From contig NZ_VIWU01000001.1 in assembly GCF_007994075.1 (NCBI RefSeq), positions 2,790,001-2,854,000 on the forward strand: DNA of 64,000 bases. The letters run 5' to 3'. The position numbers and the translations under genes are program-made. Below the pieces are notes generated by a model. That model was not told where the DNA came from, did no database searches, and worked only from the letters and a program-made list of their open reading frames with translations. The stretch comes from Pseudonocardia hierapolitana. GTDB lineage: Bacteria; Actinomycetota; Actinomycetes; Mycobacteriales; Pseudonocardiaceae. Below, piece by piece: positions 40,439 through 48,807 of this stretch; within the stretch, counting starts at the first letter, position 1, and each line of letters begins with the position of its first letter.

Positions 40439-41062
40439 ATGACCGACGTCTGGTCGACCGTCCACGCTGAACGCGCCGCACTCGCCGACGACCTCGCGCG
40501 GCTCACGCCTGCGCAGTGGGCCACCCGGTCGCTGTGCTCGGAGTGGAGCGTTCACGACGTGCTGGCCCACCTGGTCGCGACCGCGAAGACGACGAGGTGG
40601 CGGTTCCTGCGCAAGTTCGTGGCGGCCCGGTTCGACTTCCACGCGTTCACCGCCAACGGCGTTCGGGAGAAACGGGCCGAGGACCCCGCCGATACCCTCA
40701 CCTCGTTCCGCGCGGTGATCGGCCGCACGTCCACCCCGCCCGCACCCCTCGAGTCCCGGCTGGTGGAGGCGTTCGTCCACGGCGAGGACATCCGCCGCCC
40801 GCTGGGGTTGCGTCGCGAGTACCCGGTCGCCGAGGTCGTTCGCGCGATCACCCTGCAGGCGCGCACCGACGCGGCCTTCGGCGGCGGCAAGGCGCGGGTG
40901 GCCGGGGTCGAGATCCGCGCCACCGACGCCGACTTCACCCTCGGCGCCGGTCCGGTGGTGGAAGGTCCCGCGATCTCGTTGCTGCTCGCGGTCTGCGGCC
41001 GGCGGGACGCCTTCGCCGAGCTCTCCGGCCCGGGCCTCCCGCTGGTCACCGCACGGGGTTGA
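40439..41062 (+). CDS. Maleylpyruvate isomerase/DinB-like mycothiol-dependent protein
   Basis: A 207-residue protein from ATG 40439 with AAGGAGGCCAC upstream. N-terminal mycothiol-binding domain pattern: VHAERAALADDLARLTPAQWATRSLCSEWSVHDVLAHLVATAKTT, with the conserved CxxWSVHDVxAHL where the His binds metal. The second metal His is at LVEAFVHGEDIRRPLG. A small sterol-carrier-like C-terminal domain follows (GVEIRATDADFTLGAGPVVEGPAISLLLAVCGR). Members use mycothiol or a metal for isomerase or detoxification reactions; the substrate is unknown. Confidence 0.88.
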   Translation: MTDVWSTVHAERAALADDLARLTPAQWATRSLCSEWSVHDVLAHLVATAKTTRWRFLRKFVAARFDFHAFTANGVREKRAEDPADTLTSFRAVIGRTSTPPAPLESRLVEAFVHGEDIRRPLGLRREYPVAEVVRAITLQARTDAAFGGGKARVAGVEIRATDADFTLGAGPVVEGPAISLLLAVCGRRDAFAELSGPGLPLVTARG

Positions 41063-41079
41063 GCCTGGAGCCGACCGGG

Positions 41080-41676
41080 TCAGGGGTCCGCCAGCACCTG
41101 GCGGGCGAGGCGGCCGAGGGCGTCCGCGACCTGCGCGGGCGTCACCCCGCTCGCGCGCTGGTAGCGGAACACCTCGGCCGCGAGCGGCGCGAGGAGCACG
41201 TCCACCAGCGCATCCGGGTCCGGGGTGCACGCCTCCACGAGCAGCGACCGCACGTGTGCCCGCCAGAACCCGTAGGAACCCACCGCGAACCGCGCCGCCC
41301 CCGCGTCGATCGCGAGCAGCAGCGGGAGGTGCCGGTCGAGGTGCTCGACCATCGCGGCGTAGAACGCCGCCAGCCGCTCGGCGGGCGGGGCGCCGGGACC
41401 GAGCGGAGGGACGCCGCGCAGCAGCTGCTCCTGCAACTCCCGCTCGTGCTCGCCGAGCAACGCCTCCGCGATCGAGCCGACGTCCGGATAGCGGCGGTAG
41501 AGCGTGGCTCGCCCGACCCCGGCGGCGCGGGCGACGTCGTCCATCGTGACGGCGCGCGGATCCTCCCGGCTGCGGAAGAGCTCCGCGGCTGCGGCGAGCA
41601 CCCGGGCCCGGTTGCGGGCGGCGTCGGCGCGCTCAGCGGGCGGGGCGCCCACACGCGGCGGGTCGACGGCTGCCAT
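41080..41676 (-). CDS. TetR/AcrR-family regulator
   Basis: A 198-residue protein. The HTH is ARVLAAAAELFRSREDPRAVTMDDVARAAGVGRATLYRRYPDVGSIAEALL (residues ~22-73). The C-terminal helical ligand domain contains GAPPAERLAAFYAAMVEHLDRHLPLLLAIDAG. It follows the SMR pump gene by 9 bases on the same strand, suggesting it controls that efflux gene and possibly the flavin reductase upstream, a frequent arrangement. Confidence 0.88.
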   Translation of the reverse strand: MAAVDPPRVGAPPAERADAARNRARVLAAAAELFRSREDPRAVTMDDVARAAGVGRATLYRRYPDVGSIAEALLGEHERELQEQLLRGVPPLGPGAPPAERLAAFYAAMVEHLDRHLPLLLAIDAGAARFAVGSYGFWRAHVRSLLVEACTPDPDALVDVLLAPLAAEVFRYQRASGVTPAQVADALGRLARQVLADP

Positions 41677-41685
41677 CGGCCAAGG

Positions 41686-42006
41686 TTAGTGAGCCGCATG
41701 GGCCAGCAGCACGCCGCCCGTGATCAGTACGAGGGCGCCGAGGCGCACCGGCGTGACGGGGTCGTGGTGCACGGCGAGACCGAGCAGCACCGCGCCGGCC
41801 GCCCCCATCCCGGTGAACACGATGTACGCCGTGCTGACCGGCACGCCGGCGAGCGTGGCACGCGCGAGCAGCCAGATGATCGCGACGCACAACGCGATGC
41901 ACACCACGCTCGGCCAGAACCGGGTGAGCCCCTTCGTGGGCGGGATGCTCTGCGCCCACGCGATCTCGACGACCCCGGCGGCGAGCAGCCACAGCCAGCC
42001 GTTCAC
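41686..42006 (-). CDS. Small multidrug resistance (SMR) transporter, Gdx/SugE-like
   Basis: A 106-residue protein from GTG 42006, which has GGAAGGACGG upstream and gives the normal SMR length; the ATG at 42045 would add an unusual charged N-terminus. Four membrane helices. The essential Glu is in WLLAAGVVEIAWAQSIPPTKGLTRFWPSVV, whose GxxE-x2-W and TRxWPS pattern is closer to the guanidinium exporters (Gdx/SugE) than to QacE. AYIVFTGMGAAGAVLLG and GALVLITGGVLLA complete the fold. Operon with the TetR gene. Confidence 0.85.
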   Translation of the reverse strand: MNGWLWLLAAGVVEIAWAQSIPPTKGLTRFWPSVVCIALCVAIIWLLARATLAGVPVSTAYIVFTGMGAAGAVLLGLAVHHDPVTPVRLGALVLITGGVLLAHAAH

Positions 42007-42052
42007 GCGTTTCCGTCCTTCCGCGGTGCGTTCCAGGGTGGCCATGCCCGCC

Positions 42053-42715
42053 TCACGCCGCCGCCGCGGCGAACGCCGCGACGAGCCGGTCGACCTCGGC
42101 CTCCGCTGACGCCACCGACGCCTCGTGCTCGGACCTGCGGTCCGCGAGCACCGGGTCGACGAGGGAGTTGACCAGTTCGGCGGCCACGACGTCCACGTCG
42201 GTGACGGCGAAGTGGCCGTCGAAGAAGTCGCGCAGGTAGCTGGTGGCGTGCTCGACGGCCGCGCGCGGCGTGCCGGGCAGGTAGGTGCCGCCGCGCGCGC
42301 AGACCACGACGAACCGCGTGCCGGCCAGCGACATCCGCGGGAACGTCACCTGGTCGATCCATGCCTTGAGCGCCGCGGGGACCGAGAAGTTGTACATCGG
42401 CGTCGCGACGAGGACGACGTCCGCGGCGAGCAGCTCGTCGAGCAGCGGCGCCAGCACCGCCCAGGCCGCCTTCTGCGCCGGGGTCTCGACGACCTCGTGG
42501 TAGCGGTGCGGGTCGGTGATCCGCCGTCGCATCAGCTCGTCGCACAGCTCGGTCCACGCCTCGTCGATGAACGGGACGGGGTCGGCCGCGAGGTCGCGGT
42601 GGACGTAGGGCGCGCCGGGGTGGGCAGCGCGCCAGCCGTCGGCGAAGCGGGCGCCGAGCCGGCGGGAGAACGAGGTGGAGCGGGCGCTGGCGTCGAGGTG
42701 CAGCAGGCCGGGCAC
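42053..42715 (-). CDS. FMN-dependent NADH-azoreductase/quinone reductase (AzoR-like)
   Basis: A 220-residue flavodoxin-fold protein from GTG 42715. LLHLDASARSTSFSRRLGARFADGW carries the FMN phosphate-binding loop (SxRxxxSxSR-like), and MYNFSVPAALKAWIDQVTFPRMS is the AzoR isoalloxazine-contact motif. VVVCARGGTYLPGTPR follows the family. It reduces quinones, azo bonds or electrophiles with NAD(P)H. Two inverted-repeat operators lie upstream of the start, and an SMR pump and TetR gene follow, a setting typical of electrophile or xenobiotic defence. Confidence 0.88.
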   Translation of the reverse strand: MPGLLHLDASARSTSFSRRLGARFADGWRAAHPGAPYVHRDLAADPVPFIDEAWTELCDELMRRRITDPHRYHEVVETPAQKAAWAVLAPLLDELLAADVVLVATPMYNFSVPAALKAWIDQVTFPRMSLAGTRFVVVCARGGTYLPGTPRAAVEHATSYLRDFFDGHFAVTDVDVVAAELVNSLVDPVLADRRSEHEASVASAEAEVDRLVAAFAAAAA

Positions 42716-42736
42716 GGCAGCCTCCAGAAGTAGAAG

Positions 42737-42781
42737 TGGACGATGTGTCCAGTTCTACCCTTATCTGGACGTCGTGTCCAG
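42737..42781 (-). promoter_or_regulatory. Paired inverted-repeat operators upstream of azoR-like gene
   Basis: Two copies of TGGAC-5 nt-GTCCA: TGGACGATGTGTCCA at 42737-42751 and CTGGACGTCGTGTCCAG at 42765-42781, centres 29 bp apart. They lie 22-66 bases before the azoR-like GTG in the divergent region shared with the small XRE gene. Confidence 0.7.
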
Positions 42782-42865
42782 TTAGAGCGATCACATCGCA
42801 GCCCTCTAGCGAGATGTAATAGATCTGCTATTTTCAATCGCAGAGGTACCGCAGAGGGGAGCAGG

Positions 42866-43108
42866 GTGACGACCGAGAAGGAGTTCGTCCACAACCGCAT
42901 CGCCGTGCTTCGGGCCGAGCGGGGGGTGTCGCGGCGCGAGCTGGCCGAGGCGCTCGGCGTCCACTACCAGACCGTCGGCTACCTGGAGCGCGGTGAGTAC
43001 CGACCCAGCCTGCACCTGGCGCTGCGCATCGCCGCCTACTTCGAGGTGCCGGTCGAGGTCGTGTTCTCGCTGGCGCCGTTCCCCCGCCTGGGCAGCACGA
43101 ACAGCTAG
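42866..43108 (+). CDS. Small XRE-family (YozG-like) regulator
   Basis: An 80-residue protein from GTG 42866 with AGAGGGGAGCAGG upstream. It is almost entirely a HTH_3 domain: FVHNRIAVLRAERGVSRRELAEALGVHYQTVGYLERGEYRPSLHLALRIAAYFEVPVEVVFSLAPFPRL. Such minimal XRE proteins commonly precede a 4-helix membrane protein, as here (12-base gap), and regulate their own two-gene unit. Confidence 0.9.
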   Translation: MTTEKEFVHNRIAVLRAERGVSRRELAEALGVHYQTVGYLERGEYRPSLHLALRIAAYFEVPVEVVFSLAPFPRLGSTNS

Positions 43109-43120
43109 GAGGAGCACGCC

Positions 43121-43642
43121 ATGGAGCCTCGCAACCAGCGAGACGTGAAGATGCTGGCCAGGGTCCACGGAGAGGTCCCGGCCAAGTACGCCGACCAGCG
43201 CGGCAGGCGGCGGCTGGTCGTCGCAGGCGCCTGCGCGCTGGGGCTGCTGTGGGTGAACACGGCGGTGTCCTGGCTGCTGGCGCCCAGCACCACCGCGATG
43301 GTCACGTGCTTCGTGATCCTCGCCGTCGTCGGCCTCGCCGGCGCGTGGATCTGGGGCACGCTGTCGGTGAGCACGCGCGGCACCGTCGGGCTGCCCGAAC
43401 ACCTGCTGGACGAGCGGCAGGCGAAGGAACGGCTCCACGCCCACGCCAGGGCGCACCGGCTGACGCTGATGCTGCTCTTCGCCGTCTACTTCGCCGTCGT
43501 GTCGGCCCTGCCGGAGCAGCACGCCGGGATCCCGAGCGCCGCCCTGACGCTGCTGACCGCCGCGCTCATGACCACGGTGGCGGCGCTCCCGTCGCTGGTG
43601 GTGGCCTGGCGGATGCCCGACCCCCCTGCCGACGACGAGTGA
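43121..43642 (+). CDS. Four-helix membrane protein of unknown function
   Basis: A 173-residue protein with AGGAGGAGCACGCC upstream. Two pairs of membrane helices (LVVAGACALGLLWVNTAVSWLL, MVTCFVILAVVGLAGAWIWG, LMLLFAVYFAVVSAL, AALTLLTAALMTTVAALPSLVV) are separated by a cytoplasmic loop with VGLPEHLLDERQAKERLHAHA. The pair order with an XRE regulator (42866-43108) is a recurrent bacterial module. No catalytic motif is visible. Confidence 0.75.
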   Translation: MEPRNQRDVKMLARVHGEVPAKYADQRGRRRLVVAGACALGLLWVNTAVSWLLAPSTTAMVTCFVILAVVGLAGAWIWGTLSVSTRGTVGLPEHLLDERQAKERLHAHARAHRLTLMLLFAVYFAVVSALPEQHAGIPSAALTLLTAALMTTVAALPSLVVAWRMPDPPADDE

Positions 43643-43722
43643 GCCCGGCGCACGGCGGCGTGACCGCGCGGATCGCGCCGGGCCCGTCACCCCCCGACGG
43701 ACCCGGCACGATCACCGCACTC

Positions 43723-44604
43723 TCACTTGATGGCCCCCAGCGAGAGCCCTTGCACGAGCTTGTCCTGCGCCGCGAACCCGGCGATCAGCACCGGGAGCGA
43801 CACCACCACCGATGCCGCGCACACCGTGGCCAGGAACAGGCCCTGACTGGTGACGAATCCGGTGAGGAACACGGGCGCGGTCTGCGCGACGGTCGCGGTG
43901 AGCACGCGCGCGAACAGCAGCTCGTTCCAGCTGAAGATGAAGCAGATCAGCGACGTGGCCGCGATGCCGGGCAGCACCATCGGCGCGACCACCGTGCGCA
44001 GGGTGCGGGTGAGGTTGCAGCCGTCGATCGACGCCGCCTCGAGCACCTCCACCGGCACCTCGGCGAGGAACGAGCGCATCATCCACACCGCGATCGGCAG
44101 GTTCATCGACGTGTACAGGATGATCAGCAACCAGATGTTGTCGAGCATCCCGATGCCCTGCGCGATCAGGTAGACGGGCAGCAGGCCCGCCACCACCGGC
44201 AGCATCTTCGTGGACAGGAAGAAGAACAGCACGTCGGTCCACTTGCGCACCGGCCGGATCGACAGCGCGTACGCCGCGGGGATCGAGAGCAGCAGCACCA
44301 GTGCCGTGGACAGCACGCTCGCGGTCAGCGAGTTGAGCAACGGCGGCCACGGGCTCGCGCCGGTCTGCGCGCCGAAGAAGTTCGCGTAGCCCTCCAGCGT
44401 GAGCGGCGCGAACAACGACGGCGGGTTCGTGGCGGCGTCGGCCTCGCTGTGGAACGACGTGAGCAGCATCCACAGCACCGGGATGATGAACAGGATGCCG
44501 ACGAGCCAGGCCAGGACGCTGAGCAGCGTTCCCGTCCGGTTGGGTCGCGGTGCCGACGCCGCCGGCGGCGCGGTACGCGGCGGCGCCTCGAGTGTGGTGG
44601 TCAT
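43723..44604 (-). CDS. Carbohydrate ABC permease (MalG-like)
   Basis: A 293-residue permease from ATG 44604, overlapping the upstream permease stop by ATGA. Six membrane segments, first at LLSVLAWLVGILFIIPVLWMLLTSF. The EAA loop EVPVEVLEAASIDGCNLTRTLRTVVAPMVLPG has the conserved EAA-x3-G spacing of MalG-type subunits. Together with the other permease it forms the sugar pore. No ATPase gene is present, so a shared MsiK-type ATPase encoded elsewhere is expected, as usual in actinobacteria. Confidence 0.92.
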   Translation of the reverse strand: MTTTLEAPPRTAPPAASAPRPNRTGTLLSVLAWLVGILFIIPVLWMLLTSFHSEADAATNPPSLFAPLTLEGYANFFGAQTGASPWPPLLNSLTASVLSTALVLLLSIPAAYALSIRPVRKWTDVLFFFLSTKMLPVVAGLLPVYLIAQGIGMLDNIWLLIILYTSMNLPIAVWMMRSFLAEVPVEVLEAASIDGCNLTRTLRTVVAPMVLPGIAATSLICFIFSWNELLFARVLTATVAQTAPVFLTGFVTSQGLFLATVCAASVVVSLPVLIAGFAAQDKLVQGLSLGAIK

Positions 44605-45551
44605 CGGGCCCCCTCCTCACGGAACAGCGACGACACGGTGCGCAGCGCGAACGTGGCGATGATGATCGTGCCGATCACGACGACCACGCCCGCCGCGGAG
44701 GCCCGGCCGTAGTCCTGCGCGTTGTAGAAGATCTGGTAGATCGTGTACGGCAGGTTCGCCGTACCCAGACCACCCGAGGTGATCGTGAACACGGCGTCGA
44801 AGTTCTGCACGATGTAGATCGATCCGAGGAGCGCTCCGAGCTCCAGGTACTGGCGCAGGTGCGGCAGGGTCATGTACCGGAAGATCTGCCAGCTGGAACA
44901 GCCGTCGATCCTGGCTGCCTCGATCACGTCCAGCGGCTTGCTCTGCAGCCCGGCGAGGATGATCAGCATCATGAACGGCGTCCACTGCCAGACCAGTGAG
45001 ACGACGATCGCGGTGAGCGGCATCGTCGAGATCCAGTCCGGCTGCGGGGCGTTCTCCCCGAAGATCCACGTGAGCACGCCGTTGAACAGGCCGTACTCCG
45101 GGTTGTAGAGCGCGTGCTTCCACACCAGCGCCGCGGCCACCGGCACCACGAGGAACGGGGTGATCATCATCGTGCGGACGACCCCGCGGCCGCGGAACGC
45201 GCGGTCCAGCAGCAGGGCGATGAGCAGGCCGAGCACGAGGCTGACCAGCACCACCGACACGGTGAGCTGGATCGTCGTGATGATCGAGTCCCGGGTGTTG
45301 ACGTCGGTGAGCACGCGCCGGTAGTTGTCGAACCCGGTGAAACCGCGCTCGTCGGGGTAGTAGGCGTTCCAGTTCATGAACGAGATGACCAACGTGATCA
45401 CGAACGGCAGCTGGGTCACGATGATCAGGAAGATCAGCGCGGGCAGCAGCGGGGCGCGGCGGGCCCAGTCGCCCGCGCGGCGCAACGCCGCCTTCTCCTC
45501 CGCCGAGCGATCCCACGCGGGGCCCGTGCGCGGCTGCACTTCGGTGCTCAT
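44601..45551 (-). CDS. Carbohydrate ABC permease (MalF/UgpA-like)
   Basis: A 316-residue permease from ATG 45551 (ATGA overlap with the binding-protein stop), MSTEVQPRTGPAWDRSAEEK. First membrane segment LLPALIFLIIVTQLPFVITLVISFMNW, then an NYRRVLTD periplasmic region. The EAA loop is DVIEAARIDGCSSWQIFRYMTLPHLRQYLELG. YIVQNFDAVFTITSGGL is typical of MalF/UgpA subunits of polyol or sugar importers. Confidence 0.92.
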   Translation of the reverse strand: MSTEVQPRTGPAWDRSAEEKAALRRAGDWARRAPLLPALIFLIIVTQLPFVITLVISFMNWNAYYPDERGFTGFDNYRRVLTDVNTRDSIITTIQLTVSVVLVSLVLGLLIALLLDRAFRGRGVVRTMMITPFLVVPVAAALVWKHALYNPEYGLFNGVLTWIFGENAPQPDWISTMPLTAIVVSLVWQWTPFMMLIILAGLQSKPLDVIEAARIDGCSSWQIFRYMTLPHLRQYLELGALLGSIYIVQNFDAVFTITSGGLGTANLPYTIYQIFYNAQDYGRASAAGVVVVIGTIIIATFALRTVSSLFREEGAR

Positions 45552-46915
45552 GAGTTGCCCTCCGCCCGAGACCGGTACCGCTCCGCCACGTCGTCGGCCA
45601 GCTGCTGGCCCCGCTCCAGCGCCTGATCGACCGTCACCAGCCCGGCGATCGCCGAGCTCACTTCCTGCGACACCTGCGTCCCGAGGTCGGGGAACTCCGG
45701 GATCCCGACGAACTGGATGCCGATCGCGGGCCTCGGCTGCACGCCGGGGTTGCGCGGGTCGGCGGTCTCGATGGCGTGCTTCGTCTGCTCGGCGAAGGCA
45801 CCCGCCTCGGCGACGTACTGCGGGTTCTCGTAGGTGGACGCCCGCTTGCCCGCCGGCACGTCCGACCAGCCGACCTGCTCGCCGACCAGCTGCTCGTACT
45901 CCTTGCTCGACGCCCACGAGACGAACTTCCACGCGGCGTCCTTCTTCTCGCTGGCCGCCTGGATCCCCCAGGACCAGGCGTACAGCCACCCCGAGCTGTC
46001 GGTCTCGACCACCGGCGCGGGCGCGTAGCCGATCTTGCCGCGGACCGGCGAGTCGGCGGCCTCCAGCGAGCCCGCCGCGGACGTGGCGTCGTACCACATG
46101 GCGGCGTTGCCCTGGACCATGTTGTTCAGGCACTCCGTGAAGCCGGCCTGCGGTGCGCCCGCCTCGCCGTGCTCGCGCACCAGGTCGACGTAGAACTGCA
46201 CCGCCTTCGTGAACTCGGGCGAGTTCACGCCCGCCTGCCAGTCGATGGTGAACCAGGTGCCGCCGAACGTGTTGACCACCGTCGTCAGCGGTGCGAAGAC
46301 CTGGCCCCAGCCGGGCTGGCCGCGCAGGCAGATCCCGGCCATGCCGGGCTGGACGCCGTCGAGGCGGGCGGCGATGTCGGCCACCTGCTGCCACGTGGGC
46401 TGCTCCGGCATCGGGATCCCAGCGGCCTGCAGCACGTCGGCGCGGTACATGAGGAACGAGGACTCGCCGTAGAAGGGCTGGCCGTAGATCTGGCCGTCCG
46501 GGCCCTTCAGGGACTCGGTCATCGGCGGGAGGATGTCCGCCTGGTCGAAGGCCGGGTCGGCCGCGATGTAGGAGTCCATCGGCGCGATCCAGCCGCTGCG
46601 GGCGTAGATCGGGATCTCGAAGTTGGACAGCGACGCGACGTCGTACTGACCGGCCTGGCTGGAGAACTCCTGGCTGATCTTGTCGCGCACGTCGTTCTCG
46701 GGCAGCACCGTGAAGTTGACGGCGATGCCGGTCGCTCTCGTGAAGTGCTCGGCCGTCAACCGCTGCAGGTCCACCATCTGCGGGTTGTTGACCATGAGCA
46801 CGTTGATGCTGTTCGCCCCACCGCCCCCGACGCTGCCGCCCCACCCCGCGCAGGCGGTGCTCGTCAGCAGCACGACGAGGGAGAGCAGCACGGTCCGCAT
46901 GCTCTTTCGCCTCAT
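45548..46915 (-). CDS. Extracellular sugar-binding lipoprotein (family 1 SBP)
   Basis: A 455-residue protein from ATG 46915 with GGAGGGACGCA upstream. Signal peptide MRRKSMRTVLLSLVVLLTST with AC-A at the lipobox. SBP_bac_1 features: NVLMVNNPQMVDLQRLTAEHFTRATGIAVNFTVLPENDVRDKISQEFSSQAGQYDVASLSNFEIPIYARSGWIAPMD and AWKFVSWASSKEYEQLV. It supplies the two permeases that follow. The overall resemblance is to polyol (sorbitol/mannitol) binding proteins, but the substrate is inferred only weakly. A TGCTCA-GA-TGAGCA operator lies just upstream. Confidence 0.9.
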   Translation of the reverse strand: MRRKSMRTVLLSLVVLLTSTACAGWGGSVGGGGANSINVLMVNNPQMVDLQRLTAEHFTRATGIAVNFTVLPENDVRDKISQEFSSQAGQYDVASLSNFEIPIYARSGWIAPMDSYIAADPAFDQADILPPMTESLKGPDGQIYGQPFYGESSFLMYRADVLQAAGIPMPEQPTWQQVADIAARLDGVQPGMAGICLRGQPGWGQVFAPLTTVVNTFGGTWFTIDWQAGVNSPEFTKAVQFYVDLVREHGEAGAPQAGFTECLNNMVQGNAAMWYDATSAAGSLEAADSPVRGKIGYAPAPVVETDSSGWLYAWSWGIQAASEKKDAAWKFVSWASSKEYEQLVGEQVGWSDVPAGKRASTYENPQYVAEAGAFAEQTKHAIETADPRNPGVQPRPAIGIQFVGIPEFPDLGTQVSQEVSSAIAGLVTVDQALERGQQLADDVAERYRSRAEGNS

Positions 46916-46934
46916 TGCGTCCCTCCGGCATCGG

Positions 46935-46948
46935 TGCTCAGATGAGCA
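46935..46948 (-). promoter_or_regulatory. Operator-like palindrome upstream of the sugar-binding protein gene
   Basis: TGCTCAGATGAGCA: GCTCA and TGAGC half-sites, the same as in the palindrome next to the regulator gene at 47028. Confidence 0.65.
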
Positions 46949-47027
46949 CAACCGCGATCACACGATCAGAAGTGTGGCAACGACCCAACCTCAACTCAAT
47001 GGCCTGTGGAAGAATGGGCGAAGTTCC

Positions 47028-47039
47028 GCTCATATGAGC
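47028..47039 (+). promoter_or_regulatory. Operator-like palindrome upstream of the SorC-type regulator
   Basis: GCTCATATGAGC, perfect 12-bp palindrome sharing half-sites with 46935-46948. It contains an ATG that could be mistaken for the start of the regulator. Confidence 0.65.
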
Positions 47040-47051
47040 GAGGAGGCGGCA

Positions 47052-48014
47052 GTGGCGATCGACGGCAGCCCGCGCGGGCCGGCCCAGCTCGTGCTGACGG
47101 CGTCGGTCGCGCGCCGGTACTACCTCGACGGCCGGTCCAAGGTCGAGATCGCCCAGGAGTTCGCGCTCAGCCGGTTCAAGGTCGCCCGGCTGCTGGACGA
47201 CGCGCGCAACAGCGGGCTCGTCCGCATCGAGATCGGTCACCCGGGCTCGGTCGACGTGGAGCTGTCCGACCGGCTCATGTCGGCGCTCGGCCTGCAGCAC
47301 TGCGTCGTCACCGACACCCCCGACGACGTGCCGGCCACCATGCGCGCCCACCTGGGGGCCGCCGCAGCCGAGCTGCTCACCGAGATCGTCACACCGGACG
47401 ACGTGCTCGGCCTGTCGTGGGCCCGTTCGGTGAGCGCCATGGCCAACGCGTTGCAGCGGCTCGCCCCCGTGCCCGTCGTGCAGCTCACCGGGGCGCTCGC
47501 CCGGCCGGGCGTCGACGACAGCTCGATCGAGGTGGTCCGCGACGTCGCCCGCGTGGCCGGCGGCCCTGCCTACTTCTTCTACGCCCCGATGGCGGTGCCC
47601 GACGCCGCCACCGCCCAGGCCCTGCGCCGCCAGCCCGAGGTCGCACAGGCGTTCTCCCGCATCGGGTCGGTCACCTGCGCCGTCGCGGGGGTCGGGGCGT
47701 GGGAGCCGGAACAGTCCACGCTCTACGACGCCACCGGCGAGACCGAACGGCAGGAGCTCGCCCGCCGCGGGGTGTGCGCCGAGATCTCCGGCGTGCTCGT
47801 CGACGCCGATGGCAACCCCGTGCGCTCCGAGCTCACCGAGCGGATGATCGGCATCACGGCCGACCAGATGCAGGCCGTGCCCGAGGTGATCGCGATCGTG
47901 TATGGAGGGGCCAAGGTGCGAGCCGTGCTCGCCGCGGTGCGGGGTGGGATGGTGAACAGCCTGGTGACGCACTCGACGCTGGCCGAGTCGCTGATCGCCG
48001 CGGCTGCGACATGA
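47052..48014 (+). CDS. SorC/DeoR-type sugar-binding transcriptional regulator
   Basis: A 320-residue protein. GTG 47052 is preferred because AGGAGG lies six bases upstream and the ATG at 47034 falls inside an operator palindrome. N-terminal HTH: LVLTASVARRYYLDGRSKVEIAQEFALSRFKVARLLDDARNSGLVRIEIGHP. The SorC sugar-binding domain follows: TMRAHLGAAAAELLTEIVTPDDVLGLSWARSVSAMANAL...VVQLTGAL...ERMIGITADQMQAVPEVIAIVYGGAKVRAVLAAVRGGMVNSLVTHSTLAESLI. Divergent from the sugar ABC operon, with matching operators on both sides, so it almost certainly controls it. Confidence 0.92.
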   Translation: MAIDGSPRGPAQLVLTASVARRYYLDGRSKVEIAQEFALSRFKVARLLDDARNSGLVRIEIGHPGSVDVELSDRLMSALGLQHCVVTDTPDDVPATMRAHLGAAAAELLTEIVTPDDVLGLSWARSVSAMANALQRLAPVPVVQLTGALARPGVDDSSIEVVRDVARVAGGPAYFFYAPMAVPDAATAQALRRQPEVAQAFSRIGSVTCAVAGVGAWEPEQSTLYDATGETERQELARRGVCAEISGVLVDADGNPVRSELTERMIGITADQMQAVPEVIAIVYGGAKVRAVLAAVRGGMVNSLVTHSTLAESLIAAAAT

Positions 48015-48030
48015 GAGCGGGGTCCTGACG

Positions 48031-48807
48031 GTGGAGGTGCCGCTGCTGGGCGGCACGGCCAACCGCGGTCAGGTGCACCGGGTCGGCGACACCGTCCGGC
48101 GGCCGCTGCGCCCCACGAGCAGCGCCACCCACGCGCTGCTGCGCCATCTCGAGGACGTCGGGTTCGACGGCGCCCCGCGCGTGCTCGGCATCGACGACTC
48201 CGGCCGGGAGGTGCTCAGCTACGTGCCCGGCCGGGCCGTCACCGCACCGGCCCCGGCCTGGGGGCTCACCGATGACGCCCTGCGCAGCGTCGGCCGGCTG
48301 CTGCGCCGCTTCCACGACGCGACGGCTGCCTTCGACCCGGCGCCGTACCGCTGGTCGCACCCGGCACCGGCCCCGTTCGACGGCCGCGGCATCGCCCACA
48401 ACGACCCGAACCTCGACAACGTGGTCTTCCGGGACGGCCGAGCCGTCGCGCTCATCGACTTCGACCTGGCGGGGCCGGGCTCCCCCGTCTGGGACGTCGC
48501 GGCCGCGGCCCGGCTCTGGGCGCCGCTGCGCGACCCGGTCGACACCACCGACACCCGCCGCGGCCGCGAGCTGGAGCGCACCCGGATCCTCCTGGACGCG
48601 TACGGCCTGGACGACGCCGGCCGGGCGGCGTTCCTCCCCGCGCTGCGCGACTCGCACGCGTGGATGCGCGAGATCGTGCGGGACGGCGCCGAACGGGGCG
48701 TCCCCGGCTTCGCGGAGTACTGGACGCCCGAGGCGCAGGAGCGCCAGGAACGGGCCATCGCGTGGTACGACCGGAACGCCGACGCGATCGCTTCTGCCGT
48801 GCAGTAG
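48031..48807 (+). CDS. APH-fold phosphotransferase
   Basis: A 258-residue protein from GTG 48031, 16 bases after the regulator. Aminoglycoside-phosphotransferase-like kinase motifs: GRGIAHNDPNLDNVVFRDGRAVALIDFDLAGPGSPVWDVAAAARLWAPL, giving the catalytic HxDxxxxN (HNDPNLDN) and the DFD metal-binding motif. It is shorter than antibiotic kinases and lacks the usual N-lobe ATP loop, so it is probably a small-molecule kinase of unknown substrate. Co-transcription with the sugar regulator is likely, yet a sugar substrate is only a guess. Confidence 0.85.
   Translation: MEVPLLGGTANRGQVHRVGDTVRRPLRPTSSATHALLRHLEDVGFDGAPRVLGIDDSGREVLSYVPGRAVTAPAPAWGLTDDALRSVGRLLRRFHDATAAFDPAPYRWSHPAPAPFDGRGIAHNDPNLDNVVFRDGRAVALIDFDLAGPGSPVWDVAAAARLWAPLRDPVDTTDTRRGRELERTRILLDAYGLDDAGRAAFLPALRDSHAWMREIVRDGAERGVPGFAEYWTPEAQERQERAIAWYDRNADAIASAVQ

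Noticed and set aside
44601..46931. 776-residue open frame including the sugar permease
   Set aside because: The upstream part is an Arg-rich shadow of the binding-protein gene. ATGA overlap and domain content place the permease start at 45551.
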